The notes: generated by a model from the sequence alone, not told the origin. DNA of 64,000 bases from Bemisia tabaci (GCF_918797505.1 NC_092799.1:24676382-24740381); one strand, 5' to 3'. Shown: positions 49,540-61,079, counted from the first letter of the stretch. Made by a program: numbers and translations.

Positions 49540-49867
49540 ATCGATTAGGTGAAAAATCTCGGTAGATTTTGAATTTTTAGCACAAAAAAGGACGATGACG
49601 ACACGTAGCCTACTGAATCATTATAATCCAAAAAATCGGCCATATTCAGAGAAATGAAAGCAGAATAATGTTTGGAAAAAAACCTCGCATTCGATTCAGC
49701 TATCGATTTCTGTATGTATCGAATGCGAGGTTTTTTCCAAACATTAATCTGCTTCCAATTCTCTGAATTTTGTCGATTTTTCGGATTATAATGATTCTTT
49801 AGGCTACGTCATCGTCCTTTTTTTTGCTAAAAATTCAAAATCTACCGAGATTTTTCACCTAATCGAT
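49540..49867. mobile_element. Long foldback element (about 150-bp arms)
   Basis: Arms 49540-49695 and 49718-49867 pair over nearly their whole length with few differences. Shared blocks include ATCGATTAGGTGAAAAATCT, AATCATTATAATCC and AACCTCGCATTCGAT. Only 22 bp separate them, so the unit can extrude as a large hairpin. Confidence 0.85.
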
Positions 49868-49872
49868 GCTAT

Positions 49873-50400
49873 GTACAGGGTGGCCCAGACCTACCGTACC
49901 AGGCCTTTTTTTCCAGGGATGAATAGGGAATCGACCCCAAGGAATCCGAATTTTTTTCATGGTCCCAGAGCCCCCCTGGCGCCCCTTGGACTATTAAAGG
50001 GGGGTCCGTACTTCAAAAGTCAGGGTTTATGTCAAAATTTTTAATTTATTTCATCGGAATCAGAACGTACGGAAATTTTTAACTAAAATCGACACCAAGA
50101 AATACAAAATCGACCCATCCGTGTCCAAAATACCGACCCCTAAAGATGGGGGACTTGTGAGGGACAGAGCCCCCTTTCAGAAAAATTCAAGTTAGTTAAA
50201 TTGACGTGGAGACTCGGAAAAAATGTGTATTCATGGGTACTCGACCCCAAGGCATCCAAATTTGAGGGTCCCATTGTACTTAGAGACTTTTCTCATGGGG
50301 CACAGGGGTAACCTCCACACCAGTTAAATTTAAAAGTTCTGAGTCCCCCCAAAACCCCGTAAAACAACGCAAGTCCCGCCGGGCGATTTTCTTTCTCTCT
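49873..50400. repeat. Probable interspersed repeat beginning ACAGGGTGGCCCAGA
   Basis: Starts abruptly at a transposon-like terminus just after the foldback and has an unusual C-rich composition. It contains an internal diverged direct repeat (TCGACCCCAAGG-ATCC-AATTT at about 49931 and 50249, each followed by GGTCCCA). No coding sequence. Family unknown. Confidence 0.4.
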
Positions 50401-50780
50401 CGCACTCATACGCGAGACGCTTGGCTATTTTCTATCTCTCTCGCACACTTAAATACAGTTGCCAAATTTCTGCTCATGTAATTTTTATTCCTATATTTCA
50501 AAGCAAATTATTTTCTCTAATCCGACAAACCTGCGTTAACCTCCAACAGAGCAGTGAAGTGATGATTGTCTAGTGGCATTTTTCCGGTCAAACTATTAGG
50601 TGCACATATTCACTGATAGTATTTTCTTTTTATCAGTGATATATTCTTCAATACTGAGAATATATCCTTTTATACTATAACTGATATTCAGTTGATGTGT
50701 GCTGTGTTAATCTCCATCACTTACCTCACTTGTCAATCCAGAATTCATCGCAAGAATTTTTTCATGCTTGTCATTGTTCC

Positions 50781-53700
50781 ATGATTTTGATAACGCATCT
50801 TCTTTTGTATCTTCTTAATTTAACAAATTCCAGTTGTTCAGAAAGCAGACAGACAGATGCTCCAGGAGGTAAATCATTAACCTACCCATAATCTCCCAAA
50901 ATACTTTAGTGATAGAACATCTACTTGATACCGATCCCACAATTCTGAATACTGCTTTTCCGAGTATTCAGAGTAGTGTAAGATTTATTATCTTATTGAG
51001 TCACTTTAGTTATGGAATAGTTTGCTCTTGCTTCTGTCTTCTACAGACATGGTATAACAGATCATATGTTTAGTAGCAGTCCGTAAATAGCTAACTTTTA
51101 TCCAGCCGGTAGTATACAGTAAGGTTGTCCAAAAGTTGAATGCAAGAATGCAGCCCTGCAGTCATCAATTGTCTGCAAGCTTAAGAGGTTACAGTTTAGA
51201 ACTTGCGTCAGACAGTTGTCCAGTTAATTACTTTCTGTTTGCAAGCAACTTTGTTGTAGTCGTCCAGTGGTTAGTTCGTACGTGTGAGTAGATATTTTTA
51301 CCCATATCTTTTTTGTTTCCAGACTATGTTTTGTGCCGATGGTGTGGTTCGGATCTGAGTCCTGCAAGTTACATCATCAACTTTAGGAGCCCCACTGCGA
51401 TCAATAGTAGAAATCAAACTATTTTTGGTCTGCAGCAAGTTTTCGTTCAGTCGCTAGAGAATCCATTGCATATTCGATTTGAGACTATCACCGTATCAAC
51501 TGCTCACTGCATTGGCAAAGGAGATGTAAGTAATTCAGCGAAGTTAATTTTAAATACAATTACCTGTTCCTGTCTACTTGTCATTTTTGTCAGGGAGTAA
51601 ACCTGCAATGACTCAGAATTCAAGGCATTTTTTTTTTTTTTTTTTTCATTTTGTAATCGTAACGATAAGGTTTTGTGCTAATTTTTACCTCTTCAGGTTT
51701 TAAGGCTTTTCGATGAAATTCAATGTTGAGGGTGCAAAATGGGGAGAGTGATTAAGTATCACTGTTGAAAATTTTATAAATAAATGTGCATTAGGGAATC
51801 TCTTAGTATTACCCTAATATAGTCCTCAATATAATATCAGTGTAAGTAAGTATTTTTTTTTTTTTTTTAAATTGATTCCCAACGCTTAGCAAATATTTTG
51901 GAGGAGAATTGTCACTCAAAATTTCTTTGGGATCTTGAAGTGAGATGCATACACAGTCATTTAAATCTGAAATGGAAATATTCCGTCGAACTCGTCAAAA
52001 ATAAAATCGATTTTTGTGTTTTAGGCGCTAGAATGGCCTTCAAAGACGATCGATGATTTAAATCCGATGGGGTGTGCATATGTAAAATGGTATATGTATG
52101 ATGAAATCTATGTTTTTTTGAACCAGGAACCAAATGAGCAGGGTTCCGAATTGCTCTGAAGCTTCCACTTCTCAATCGTTATTACGGCGGTGCTGTTATC
52201 TCCCACTTCTTATTCTTTTTCCCATTTGCACTAATTATTTTGGATTCATCACTTGCGGCTGGCTGGTGATTGCGGACTGCCTGCGACATATGCATTACAC
52301 TTCAAGATCCCGAAGAAATTCTGAGTGGGCAACATAATTTCATTTGCCTCCCTCTGAAACGAACCGTGAAATATTTTTTAAGTTAAATCATTTTTGAAAA
52401 TTTTATTTAAAGGTTTTTGGCCTGAAATCTGCTTCAGTATATCTGCATTTCCACCTAAAATCGATGCTGTTTATGAGGTTTGACTCTCTGCTGAGGAAGG
52501 ATTTATTCTCTTAGGCAGCCCATGTCTACTTGGTTTTATCTTTCCAATTTAATCATCATAATTTCTCATCTCTTTTTCAGTGGCAAAGTGACTATTCATG
52601 GTTCCCTGGGTACTCGTGGAAACCATGCGTTTGTGCCAGATGTGGACGCCATTTAGGATGGTAAGTCTTTTTAATTTTGAAAATTGATCAAGCTTAAGTC
52701 ATTAGATGGAACAACAAATTTTTCAAAAGTCTCACAGATGAGATGTTGTATGACTTGTAAGAAATTGTATTGAAAAGAATGTACTAGCTCAGAAGTCCTA
52801 TAAGATTCAACTTTTTTACCTTCAATTTGGTCATCTTGAAGTGCATTACCAACATGTTTTTCAGCAATTTTGCCACTCCTCTAACTCTTGCTCAAAACCA
52901 CCTTTTACCGGCTGTTTGAAGATTGCCTCTAGAGCTTTTACCATTGCAATCATGGAGTCCAATTGTTAATCGCCGTGGTTATTTTTGGCCTGAACATGTA
53001 GAAAAAAGTCATTAGGAGTCATATTTTGACTAAGGCGGTGACATCTTGACATTTTTCATGGCCAATTACTCCGTGACTCTTGCTGCTGCAACATCAGGCA
53101 TACACCAAGAATGAGAGTCAACAGCTGCGGAACGCACCAAGTGCCAATAAATTTCAGGGGTTGAGAGATTCTACACAAATAGAGTTCAGATGATTGTGCA
53201 GCATTGTAGGAACATCAACGACTGAAATGCTAAGTATCTTGGCAGCATCTTTCAATGTCTGACAACTATCTGTTGGAATGATCAGACCTCAAATGTCGAT
53301 AATCATCTCAACTAAACTGAAATAGCAGTGTCAGGATCACCTCAAAATTCACCCCCTCTTTAAACGCTTTCAACCACCTCTCATATGTCCCTTTGAACAT
53401 CATACTATTAGACTAGCTATCACTTGTACGGAGAACGTATACAGTCTTCATGGAAATTCCCTGGCTAATAGGCAAAGCCATGATGCTAAGGGAGCCTTCA
53501 CAGTGGTCATGTCTACTGCAAATTGCATTTGAAGCAATTATAAGGTCTGCTTTCACGCAAGTGGTTTCAACCACACATGGTTCTGAGGTCATAAAAGGGT
53601 TATGATATACCTTTTTCACTCAAAGTTGAGGCTAGCGTATTTTCACAATATGTATTTGAAGTTGATAATATATGTTGTAGCTCTATAGAGACAAAACTTC

Positions 53701-55618
53701 TTTTTCTCAATTTTGAGACACTCTATTATTGTCACAGGAGATACCATGTATCTGGGCACACAAGATTGTATTCAGGAGACACTGAATATTAATTTCTCGT
53801 TGTTTTTTCCTTGCAGGATGTTTGAACCTCTGAGCTCAGCAAACATTGAACGTATTTATCCTTCATCAGATGGCTTCTACGCTCTCATTTTAGATAACTT
53901 GATCAGTGAATTTTGTAAGTTCTTCCTGAGTTTCATCGATTTAAATTTGATTCTATTAATTTGGATCCTTCTGAAAACCAGTTATGCCAAGTCGAATGAT
54001 TCCTATCAACATTTAATGGACAACACAATTTTTTTAAAAGAAGCTTATCTATGCACATTGTTTTCTCTCTGTGAAGGCACGCAATAAATGTTTCCAAAAA
54101 TGTTATTGCTGAAGTAGGAATATTTTCATCTATGAAGTAAAGGTTTCATGTTTTATGCCTTTGTCCAATGGTCTTTTAGGGTTGCCGGAAATCTTGAAAA
54201 CCTGTAAAGTTAGGGAATTGGCAACGACTGGGAAAAGTCAGGAATGTCATACAAAAAGCTAGGGAATTTAGTATGTTTAGTGATATGATTAGTAGACCTT
54301 AGAAGTGAGTGTAATTAAAAGAGAAAAGTCAAAGTGGAAGTTTTATTCGATTGTCAGGGAATCTCAAAATTTTGGGCTCAAGGAAAAGCAAATATAGTTA
54401 GGGAAAGTTAGGGACTTTAAAGATGAAGAAAGTATGGCAGCTCTGTCCTGTAATTTTGAAGACTTCTAATTGATTGAGAGACAGCATGCTTTTAGACCAA
54501 ACAGGAACGAAGACTTTGCCAAGAGATGAAAATTTAATCAAGTCTCAATCAACCACAAAACAGGATAGGAATTAGACCTCTGAAAGACACGTTCCTTCAT
54601 CCAAATTTCACAAAGAGCATGGTGAATGTATTTAAAACTTATGAAATCAACTCTAAAGTGATAAACCAGTGGTTGCATTTTACACAGTAAACAAAACACT
54701 CCATTCAAACTCCCTGCCTGCTACAAAACCACAATCAACATAGATCAAATTTACCATTGACAACAACCCATGCGTCAGGCAAATAACCAGAGCTTGGTTT
54801 CATAGCAATTTTTTTTTCCATTTTTGTCGCACGGCACCTCTTATCTCGGCAAAAAAAAGTCACTCTGTAAGGAGATTTCTACATTGTAAAACATTCCTAA
54901 AGTTTTTAAGTGCCTGATTACACTGGAGATGTCTTCGGTTTTTTTGGAGTTGGGAGTTGACTTAACGCAAACAAGAAACGGTTCCTTTATGCTGTGGATT
55001 TGGAAAGTTTTAGTATGTCTATCATAGTCTTTGTAAAATTTTGGTAGGGAATTGCACACTGTGCGTAATGTCCTTGTTCCACTGAAGGTCCATTATTTTT
55101 TTTTAAAAACTGACAACCTAGATAAGCATACTTAATTTGTTGTCAAATTTCAAAAATTATGATCCTTAAATTATTCATTATTATTCTTAACCAATAGGGA
55201 TATAAATTGTTACCTTTAATATTTAATTGTCTTGAGCCAATCAGTCTCCACTTTAAAAGGTTCAAGCATTTCAAAGCAAGTTCAACATTTTCCGCAGAAA
55301 CTTGTGAATCTACTTTTTATTTTGAGAAAAATTTAAATGAACAGTCTGCATATATTCTTGGAATAAATTATCATAAATGACCATGAATGTTTCATTGTTC
55401 AAACATTCTTTTGATGCTCTCCTGCAGCTTACCTGATTTTTAGTTCTTCGAAGGTGAGCCGCAGTTTTGAGACTAGAAACCTCTCTCTGAAAAATGAATT
55501 TCACAATTCTAGTATTAAATTTTTTAGGATTTCATTCAAGTCAATTTAATTAACTTTCTTTTATTTTTTGCCAGATTCAGATTCGCTTTTAATTAAGCCA
55601 AAGGTGACTTTTCGGTGA
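50781..55618 (+). CDS. Secreted CULT-domain protein (cereblon-like thalidomide-binding fold), 170 aa, 5 exons
   Basis: Exons 50781-50868, 51323-51525, 52581-52660, 53817-53914 and 55575-55618 join in phase to 170 residues. Residues 1-18 (MILITHLLLYLLNLTNSS) form a signal peptide, so the protein should enter the secretory pathway. Residues 30-156 are a CULT domain, a beta-tent fold with one zinc and a tryptophan cage. CxxC pairs are at 34/37 (CRWC) and 115/118 (CARC). The segment WFPGYSW then GRHLGW supplies Trp104, Trp110 and Trp124, matching the three cage tryptophans of human cereblon. The Lon-like and DDB1-binding parts of cereblon are absent, so this is not the ubiquitin-ligase receptor. 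Secreted CULT proteins are a known animal clade of unknown function. A physiological ligand cannot be inferred from sequence. Confidence 0.85.
52866..53400 (-). pseudogene. Decayed mariner-like transposase in CULT-gene intron
   Basis: Pieces of a mariner transposase appear in order on the minus strand in shifting frames: YERWLKAFKEG, KILSISVVDVPTMLHNHL (helix-turn-helix region), CVPQLLT (usual WVPrLLT), MTPNDFF (usual LAPNDFF near the catalytic site), and FEQELEEWQNC near the end. Stops and frameshifts separate them. It is old and non-functional. Confidence 0.55.
53915..55574 (+). other. Last intron of the CULT gene; possible RAMAC promoter
   Basis: 1.66 kb with no coding exon that I recognise. 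The segment 54180-54440 belongs to a repeat with CAGGGAATTT-like phrases (compare 13850-14110). If the downstream RAMAC-like frame has its own promoter, it should be here. Confidence 0.4.
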
Positions 55619-55663
55619 CCTGAAGTTGAATAACTGGTTTTTCTGAACCAAACTGAACTCAAC

Positions 55664-56554
55664 ATGAGCTCTCTCGAAACTGAGGTTAATGAAAGCATTG
55701 ACATCTCTGATGCCCTCATCAACGAGGCTGCCAGACTAGAGAATGAGTACCGTATTATCGAGGAAGTAGAGACTCCGGGAATACATCCTAATGCAAGCTT
55801 CGAAGATGGAGAAAATCCGGAGGTTAGAGAGGCAAATTCAATTCAGGAAACGTCAAGCTCTCCGGTTGAAGAACCAGTAAAGACACCGTCTTTAAGTCAA
55901 AGTTCTCCATCAAAAAATCCTGAAAGTAACTTTGTGAAAAAAGAGGCAAATTCAACCCCTGAGAAGAGGAAAGCTGAAAATAGTAGTTTGAAGCGTCAAC
56001 CAACAGACGATTTGCTGGATACTCTTCGACCGCAGCCGCCTGAAGCCAAGCAGTTGAAAAAAAGTTTTAAAATCCCAAAACTTTCAAAGAAGAATGCACT
56101 AGCCATCAGCAAACCTTCCAGTAGTCTGACTGAAGAGCAATCTCAATTCTTAGCAGCATTGGAGCGAGACTTTTCGCATCGATACACTGATCAAGATGAA
56201 GATTACGTCAAAGCTGCAAACAGTAAGGTTCCACCACCAATAATCGAAGACTTCTTTTGCCCACCTAGGCGGAAATTTAACCGTCCCGAAGGTTCCTCCC
56301 ACTATGATAGAAATAATCGGAATTCTAGTCCCTATGGTCATCATCCAAGGCATTATCAACATAAGTATTCCAGAGACTATTCTAATAGCAGGGATTATCC
56401 TAGCCGCAGGGATTATCCGAGTAATAGAGATCATCGTAATAGAGAATATCCAGATAGGGACAACCCAAATTACAGGGAAAATTCTGGCAGCAGGGAAGAT
56501 CACAACAGTAGGTACCAGCACCAACGTCATCAACAAAGATTTCAGCCCTACTAA
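55664..56554 (+). CDS. Ramac: RAMAC-like RNMT-activating protein with long N-terminal extension, 296 aa, intronless
   Basis: RAMAC (FAM103A1/RAM) binds the mRNA cap guanine-N7 methyltransferase RNMT, activates it and helps recruit RNA. Residues 162-196 (FLAALERDFSHRYTDQDEDY, then VPPPIIEDFF) match the RAMAC activation segment (F..x..RyT..D.eY....PPIvEe). Residues 200-296 are an Arg/Asn/Tyr/His-rich disordered tail like the RNA-binding tail of RAMAC, here with repeated SRDY/SRRDYPSNRD-type units. Residues 1-160 are an acidic then Lys/Ser-rich disordered extension absent from the 118-residue human protein. The ATG sits in good context (CAACATGA), 45 nt after the CULT stop with no ATG between. 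It is probably nuclear. The match is by motif only. Confidence 0.65.
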   Translation: MSSLETEVNESIDISDALINEAARLENEYRIIEEVETPGIHPNASFEDGENPEVREANSIQETSSSPVEEPVKTPSLSQSSPSKNPESNFVKKEANSTPEKRKAENSSLKRQPTDDLLDTLRPQPPEAKQLKKSFKIPKLSKKNALAISKPSSSLTEEQSQFLAALERDFSHRYTDQDEDYVKAANSKVPPPIIEDFFCPPRRKFNRPEGSSHYDRNNRNSSPYGHHPRHYQHKYSRDYSNSRDYPSRRDYPSNRDHRNREYPDRDNPNYRENSGSREDHNSRYQHQRHQQRFQPY

Positions 56555-58522
56555 AATTGTATTACCTGTTCATGCATACGGTTATGAGTCTATCTTTTCT
56601 CAGAATGGAGTTTATCTACTTCTAGCTTTTTTCTTCCTTTTTTGTGGTTCAGTAAAGTGCTGAAAAATATCCCCGTTTACTTTTTAGCTCTCCCTTATTT
56701 TGTTAACCATGGTGATAAGAAGCTATGAGATGATCTGTCTTAGTGTATATTTTGGATCTATAACCCCTGTGGCATGAATTTTGTCCAGTTGAGGATTTTT
56801 GAGGCATATGGTGGGCAGTGATTAGCAAACAATAATCAAATGACGTGGATTTGGAAGGTAGATTATCAGTTTCAAGTTGCATCCCTTCGCAAGCCTCAGT
56901 GTCAATAACAAATTTGAATTCATATTTTTCCATGTGTCAACAGAAGTCAGAAAACCACAACTTGAGAATTTTCTAGGCTCTTTTTTAGCCATTTAAAAAA
57001 AAATTTCTAGGAAGAGGCTCAAAGTCAAAACCTTTGTAGTTCAACATGTCTGGAACATCATGCGGTATGAATATCCTATTAGCGCCTAAAAATTGTCTAA
57101 GATCGCGCACTCCAACATAATAATATAGACCAATTCTCCATTAAAGGTTATATGTTATGTTTCTCTTCATTTTTTGAGCATGTTTAAAAAAAATTCAGAC
57201 TCATTTTACTAATACTAAGTATTTTTTGATTAGAACAAGAACCAGATGTTTTAACTTTTTGTCAGGTTTTATGAAAGAGAAGTGATCTGTCAGGAAGTCA
57301 TGAGAAATCAAAATTGACTTTGCCCAAGTGAAGGAGGATATCTTCAAAAATCTGTCCCTTACTACCTTAATCTTGGGGTGCTTACTACTCTGAGACTTCT
57401 TCTCATTCCTTTAACCACCTCTCACCAATTGTGCCCCAGCAGCAAGCATCTCTGCTTACGTTTGAAGCTTGTGGCGAGGGAAGGAAAAGAGGTTTCTGAT
57501 CGGTAAGCAAGACCAGAATTGCCAATATTGTCCAATACTTGTGGAACGTCGACTTCGATCTCTCATAACTTCTGAACAGATTTTTTTCCCAGACCCATTA
57601 CCACTTTAGATCAGCTGCAGTCATCAAAAAATTTAAAAAAAACTGGTTCCCACTCAAATCCAAGAGTACATGTTTTGAGTAAAATTAGTCAGAAATTTTT
57701 ACAATATCATACTCTCTGTGATATAAAATTGTAAGAGCAATGCATTACTTCTGAGGGTTGGGTTTGGACCACGAAGTGGTCAGGAGGCGTAGCCCCTACT
57801 TCCTAAAAAAGGAGAGGAGTGTAAACTCAACTTTCAAGTGAGAACTGCCAACTCTCTTTTGAAATGTTACAATACATGTGCAATTTTAAACGATTTTCAG
57901 TGTGAATAGGATATTATGTAAAATCTTTTCCCGTTCAAGAGATGTAAAACTACCAAGGTTTCAATTAAGATATGGCAACCCCCCCCCCCCCCCCCCAATT
58001 TTTAAGAGAGAGGAGTCTGAAATTTCGGTATAAGATATCTTAGGTTCAGTAATTCATTTATTTAGCTGTAAGAGAATCTTAGTGAAAAATGAAGTTTTTT
58101 GAATCAAGTTGTTTTCACCCTTGACTAACAACGGTGCTTTTGCACAAAAAATAATGTCCACCAATGGCCCAGAGTTCTAGTATTATACATGTTTTCAAAT
58201 TCAGTTGAGAAACTTATTATAGTCTGTTCCATATCTACCTGTTGGTTGCACTTACTTTATTGATGTGCTGTTCGAGTTTTAACTCTGTCTTCGGGACAGA
58301 AGGCAACAATCATGAGAACACAAACAAATTCAATCAAGTTTTTCCTTTCAATTCTTGTCATCTCTACCTCTTTAATTTATCATGAAATAAAGTTTAGACC
58401 TTAGTTTTAACATCTTCGTTTCGTTCAATCAATTTCTCAATAAATAGATCATTTTCTAAGAAATGAAGCTATTTGAAATGAAGAGGCAATCTGTGAAATC
58501 GTAGCATGTCCATATATTTTGC
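56555..58522 (+). other. 3' UTR and downstream DNA of the RAMAC-like gene
   Basis: No early AATAAA follows the stop. The first convincing signal is AATAAA at 58386-58391, suggesting a 3' UTR up to about 1.8 kb unless a variant signal is used. The stretch includes an 18-C run at 57979-57996. No gene is supported. Confidence 0.35.
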
Positions 58523-58795
58523 TTAAAGGCTTTTAAAGACTAAATTATTCATCCACAAATATTGGTCGCAAAAATTGATTCTGATCACTAAAATTTTGGC
58601 TTGAGTGATATAAGCCGCGTGAGTAATTCCATGACTCTTCTTTAATTGCTCTGGAACAGCCTGAACTGTCTCCATTGTCTCATAACAGATGATGATACTT
58701 TTTTCCTGATTTTTTCTGTTCTTTTCTTCACAATTGTTCCAAACAAACTTTTCATTTACATCCCTGATAATATTTCCCTCTTCATCAGATATCAT
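58523..58795 (-). CDS. Hypothetical coding exon or degenerate gene, 90 aa
   Basis: The minus-strand frame reads ISDEEGNIIRDVNEKFVWNN, a charged NRKNQEKS stretch, ETMETVQAVPEQLKKSHGIT, and ends at TAA. The mix of residues is unlike AT-rich random frames and suggests past or present coding. Just upstream (minus strand) an AG (TTTTAGTAG) could act as an acceptor, and the frame is closed before it, so it may be a last exon. I do not recognise the family. Confidence 0.3.
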   Translation of the reverse strand: MISDEEGNIIRDVNEKFVWNNCEEKNRKNQEKSIIICYETMETVQAVPEQLKKSHGITHAAYITQAKILVIRINFCDQYLWMNNLVFKSL

Positions 58796-58799
58796 CAGA

Positions 58800-61079
58800 G
58801 TTCCTACTAAAATTTGTTACTCAAGAATTAAAGCACCCGACGTAAAAATACGTCGTCCAACAACCTCATTTTCAGGTTAAGAAGCATTCAATTAGACCTA
58901 GTCCGAATATTATGGAACTGAGCTGCCAATCTTTTTAGTATTTGTATGTATTGATAAGTAAGGTCCTCTCAATCACAATCAATTATTGTTTTTCCCTTTT
59001 GAACCAATAATTAATCCTTGCTGGTTCCTTAAATTAATGCCAAAATCAAATCATGTAACTCAAGTATCAGCAGTCAAGAGTTTCCTCAGTATACATTTCC
59101 TTCACAGGAAGACGTTTCTGAAATGACTTCAAAATGACCAATAAATCGAAAATTTCCTAAGTTACACGCTCTAAAAGACATTAATTCAGGACGCCCATTG
59201 TTCATGTAAAACCAGAGACTTTTTTAATTCTTGAAAACTTTAAAACCTGAAATTTTTTTTATTGACTTAAATACAATGAAGAAAAAATAAGAAAAAATGT
59301 GTTAATTTTAGAAATAATTGAAGACTTATATATTTCATTGTATGGCAGCATGTTTAAAATCATTTGCAATTATGGTTGCATGGCTAGCAATGTGACATTT
59401 TCTTCCATTAGAGCTTGATTTTTGCAATCAAAATAGGTTGTTAATGCGATGGTTGAGTGTTGCTAACCAAAATGAAGAAGAGTCTCCACCAATTGAGCTA
59501 TGTAAATCGTGCACGGAGTATCTTAAAGGCATTTATTCAATACCTTTTTGCGATTTACATTGATCAAAACTTCGATGAGCCTTTTAATTTTGATCAGCAA
59601 TACTCAAAAGTTGCATTGGTAGCCCATTTTGATCGAGGGAAGTGAGCTTAGAAACTTTGAGCAGAATTAGATTTTTGTTCGGAAAACCTGAAAAATTGTG
59701 TCTCTAGAGTGAATGGGCCTTCTGAAATCATTATTGCATAAAATGTTCTTGTGTATTCTAATTATTTGTATTTAACAATGTAATTTTCAATGCCCTAATA
59801 TCATAATCTGATGGTCAACAATAGATTCTTTGGATCTGTTTCCATTGAGAATTATCAATGTTTGACTCATTTTTGCAAATCTGAAGGGTACCAGTTGATT
59901 TTTTTTCTATTAAAACAAGGTTCAATAAGTTTTTGTTTTCTCTTAAATTTTTTCAAGGAACAGAAGTCATCTCATGATGACTTTGTTTTCCAAACGTGAT
60001 ATTTATACAGCGTTGTAGGCTGCAAGATCTATAAGCTTATTGTTTCTTTTTCACAATGGAATAATTGTTAAATTTTATCCTTGCTGAAATCTGACAGCCT
60101 AAGGATTATTAACTTGTTGTGAATTGTGACATACAATTATCATTGTTTGATTTAAATAAAGATAAATCAATGAATGTATATTTTTGTTTTTTCTTTGTCA
60201 TTGAGATACTAGAATAAATTGAGTGCTTGAAGTTGAGAAGTTCAAGAATATTGATAAGATTTTATGATTTTCTTTTTTTTAGCCAAAAAGAGTTAGCTTA
60301 TTTCCCTTCATAAAACTTCTCAAAATTCTTTCTTGCATTAAGGTTGACTTAGGTGTAAATGTAGGTGGCTATTTTTTCCTCCTACAGGAAATGTCAGAAA
60401 TGAAAAAAACCTGTGTTAATGGACACCCAGGTTTTTAACGGGCTTTGGATTTTAAAATTGAACTCTTTGATTCGCAAAAAAACTAGTTCCTACTTAGAAC
60501 CCTCTTTGGTTTTTCATTCCTCATCTTTTTTTAGTGTATTTTTTCCAAGTATACTTGCATTTTGCCTTTAAAGTATCTCATAAAAATTCAGTGCTAGGGG
60601 TCAAATCACACCCACGAAAGCACCATCATATTTCCTACACCTCAGCAATCATCAATTAATCAGTGATGCTTACTATGACTCTGGCTACTTCTCATGCATT
60701 GCTATTGAAACCTAAATAAAAAAAATAATGGGATGTATCACCATAGTGGATAACATCAATCAATGTTTTCAAAACAAGGACGACTCTGTTAATATTGGAC
60801 CTAGGAACTACATGGGCAATTTGCCATTGGAGGGATCTTAATTTTCTTGTCACTTGCCGATCAAAATAAGATTATTTGGTTTGTTCGATCAACCCAGTCT
60901 ATGAAGCTAAGTCACGTTCATTAGAACTTACTTTAAAAGTTTATTATTGCTTCTTTTTTCCGGAGCTTTTCATGAAGGATTTTCAGTATAGAGAAAACTG
61001 GAACAAGGTATAAAATTTAAATCTTGTATAATGCTGGCTGAAATTTACAACTCAAATCACAGGAACATAATTGGAAAAC
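58800..61079. other. Intergenic DNA, nothing identified
   Basis: AT-rich sequence with no supported gene, RNA or clear transposon. AATAAA at 60155-60160 could serve a plus-strand transcript. The short open frames here do not look like proteins. Confidence 0.5.

Larger units (their letters stand above)
48791..50780. promoter_or_regulatory. Head-to-head interval between RAD50 and the CULT gene
   Basis: RAD50 is transcribed leftward from about 48790 and the CULT gene rightward, with its ATG at 50781, so regulatory DNA for both must lie here or in their 5' UTRs. No TATA box or initiator can be assigned with confidence. Much of the interval is mobile DNA (foldbacks at 49134-49440 and 49540-49867, repeat at 49873-50400). 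The frame at 48859-49089 is unrecognised and not called. Confidence 0.4.

Noticed and set aside
56150..56536. 128-codon minus-strand frame and a 119-codon plus-strand frame
   Set aside because: Ile-rich shadows of the repetitive RAMAC-like tail.
50781..56554. Single fused CULT-RAMAC protein by stop read-through
   Set aside because: Although both frames share register, TGA at 55616 and TAA at 55631 both interrupt it.
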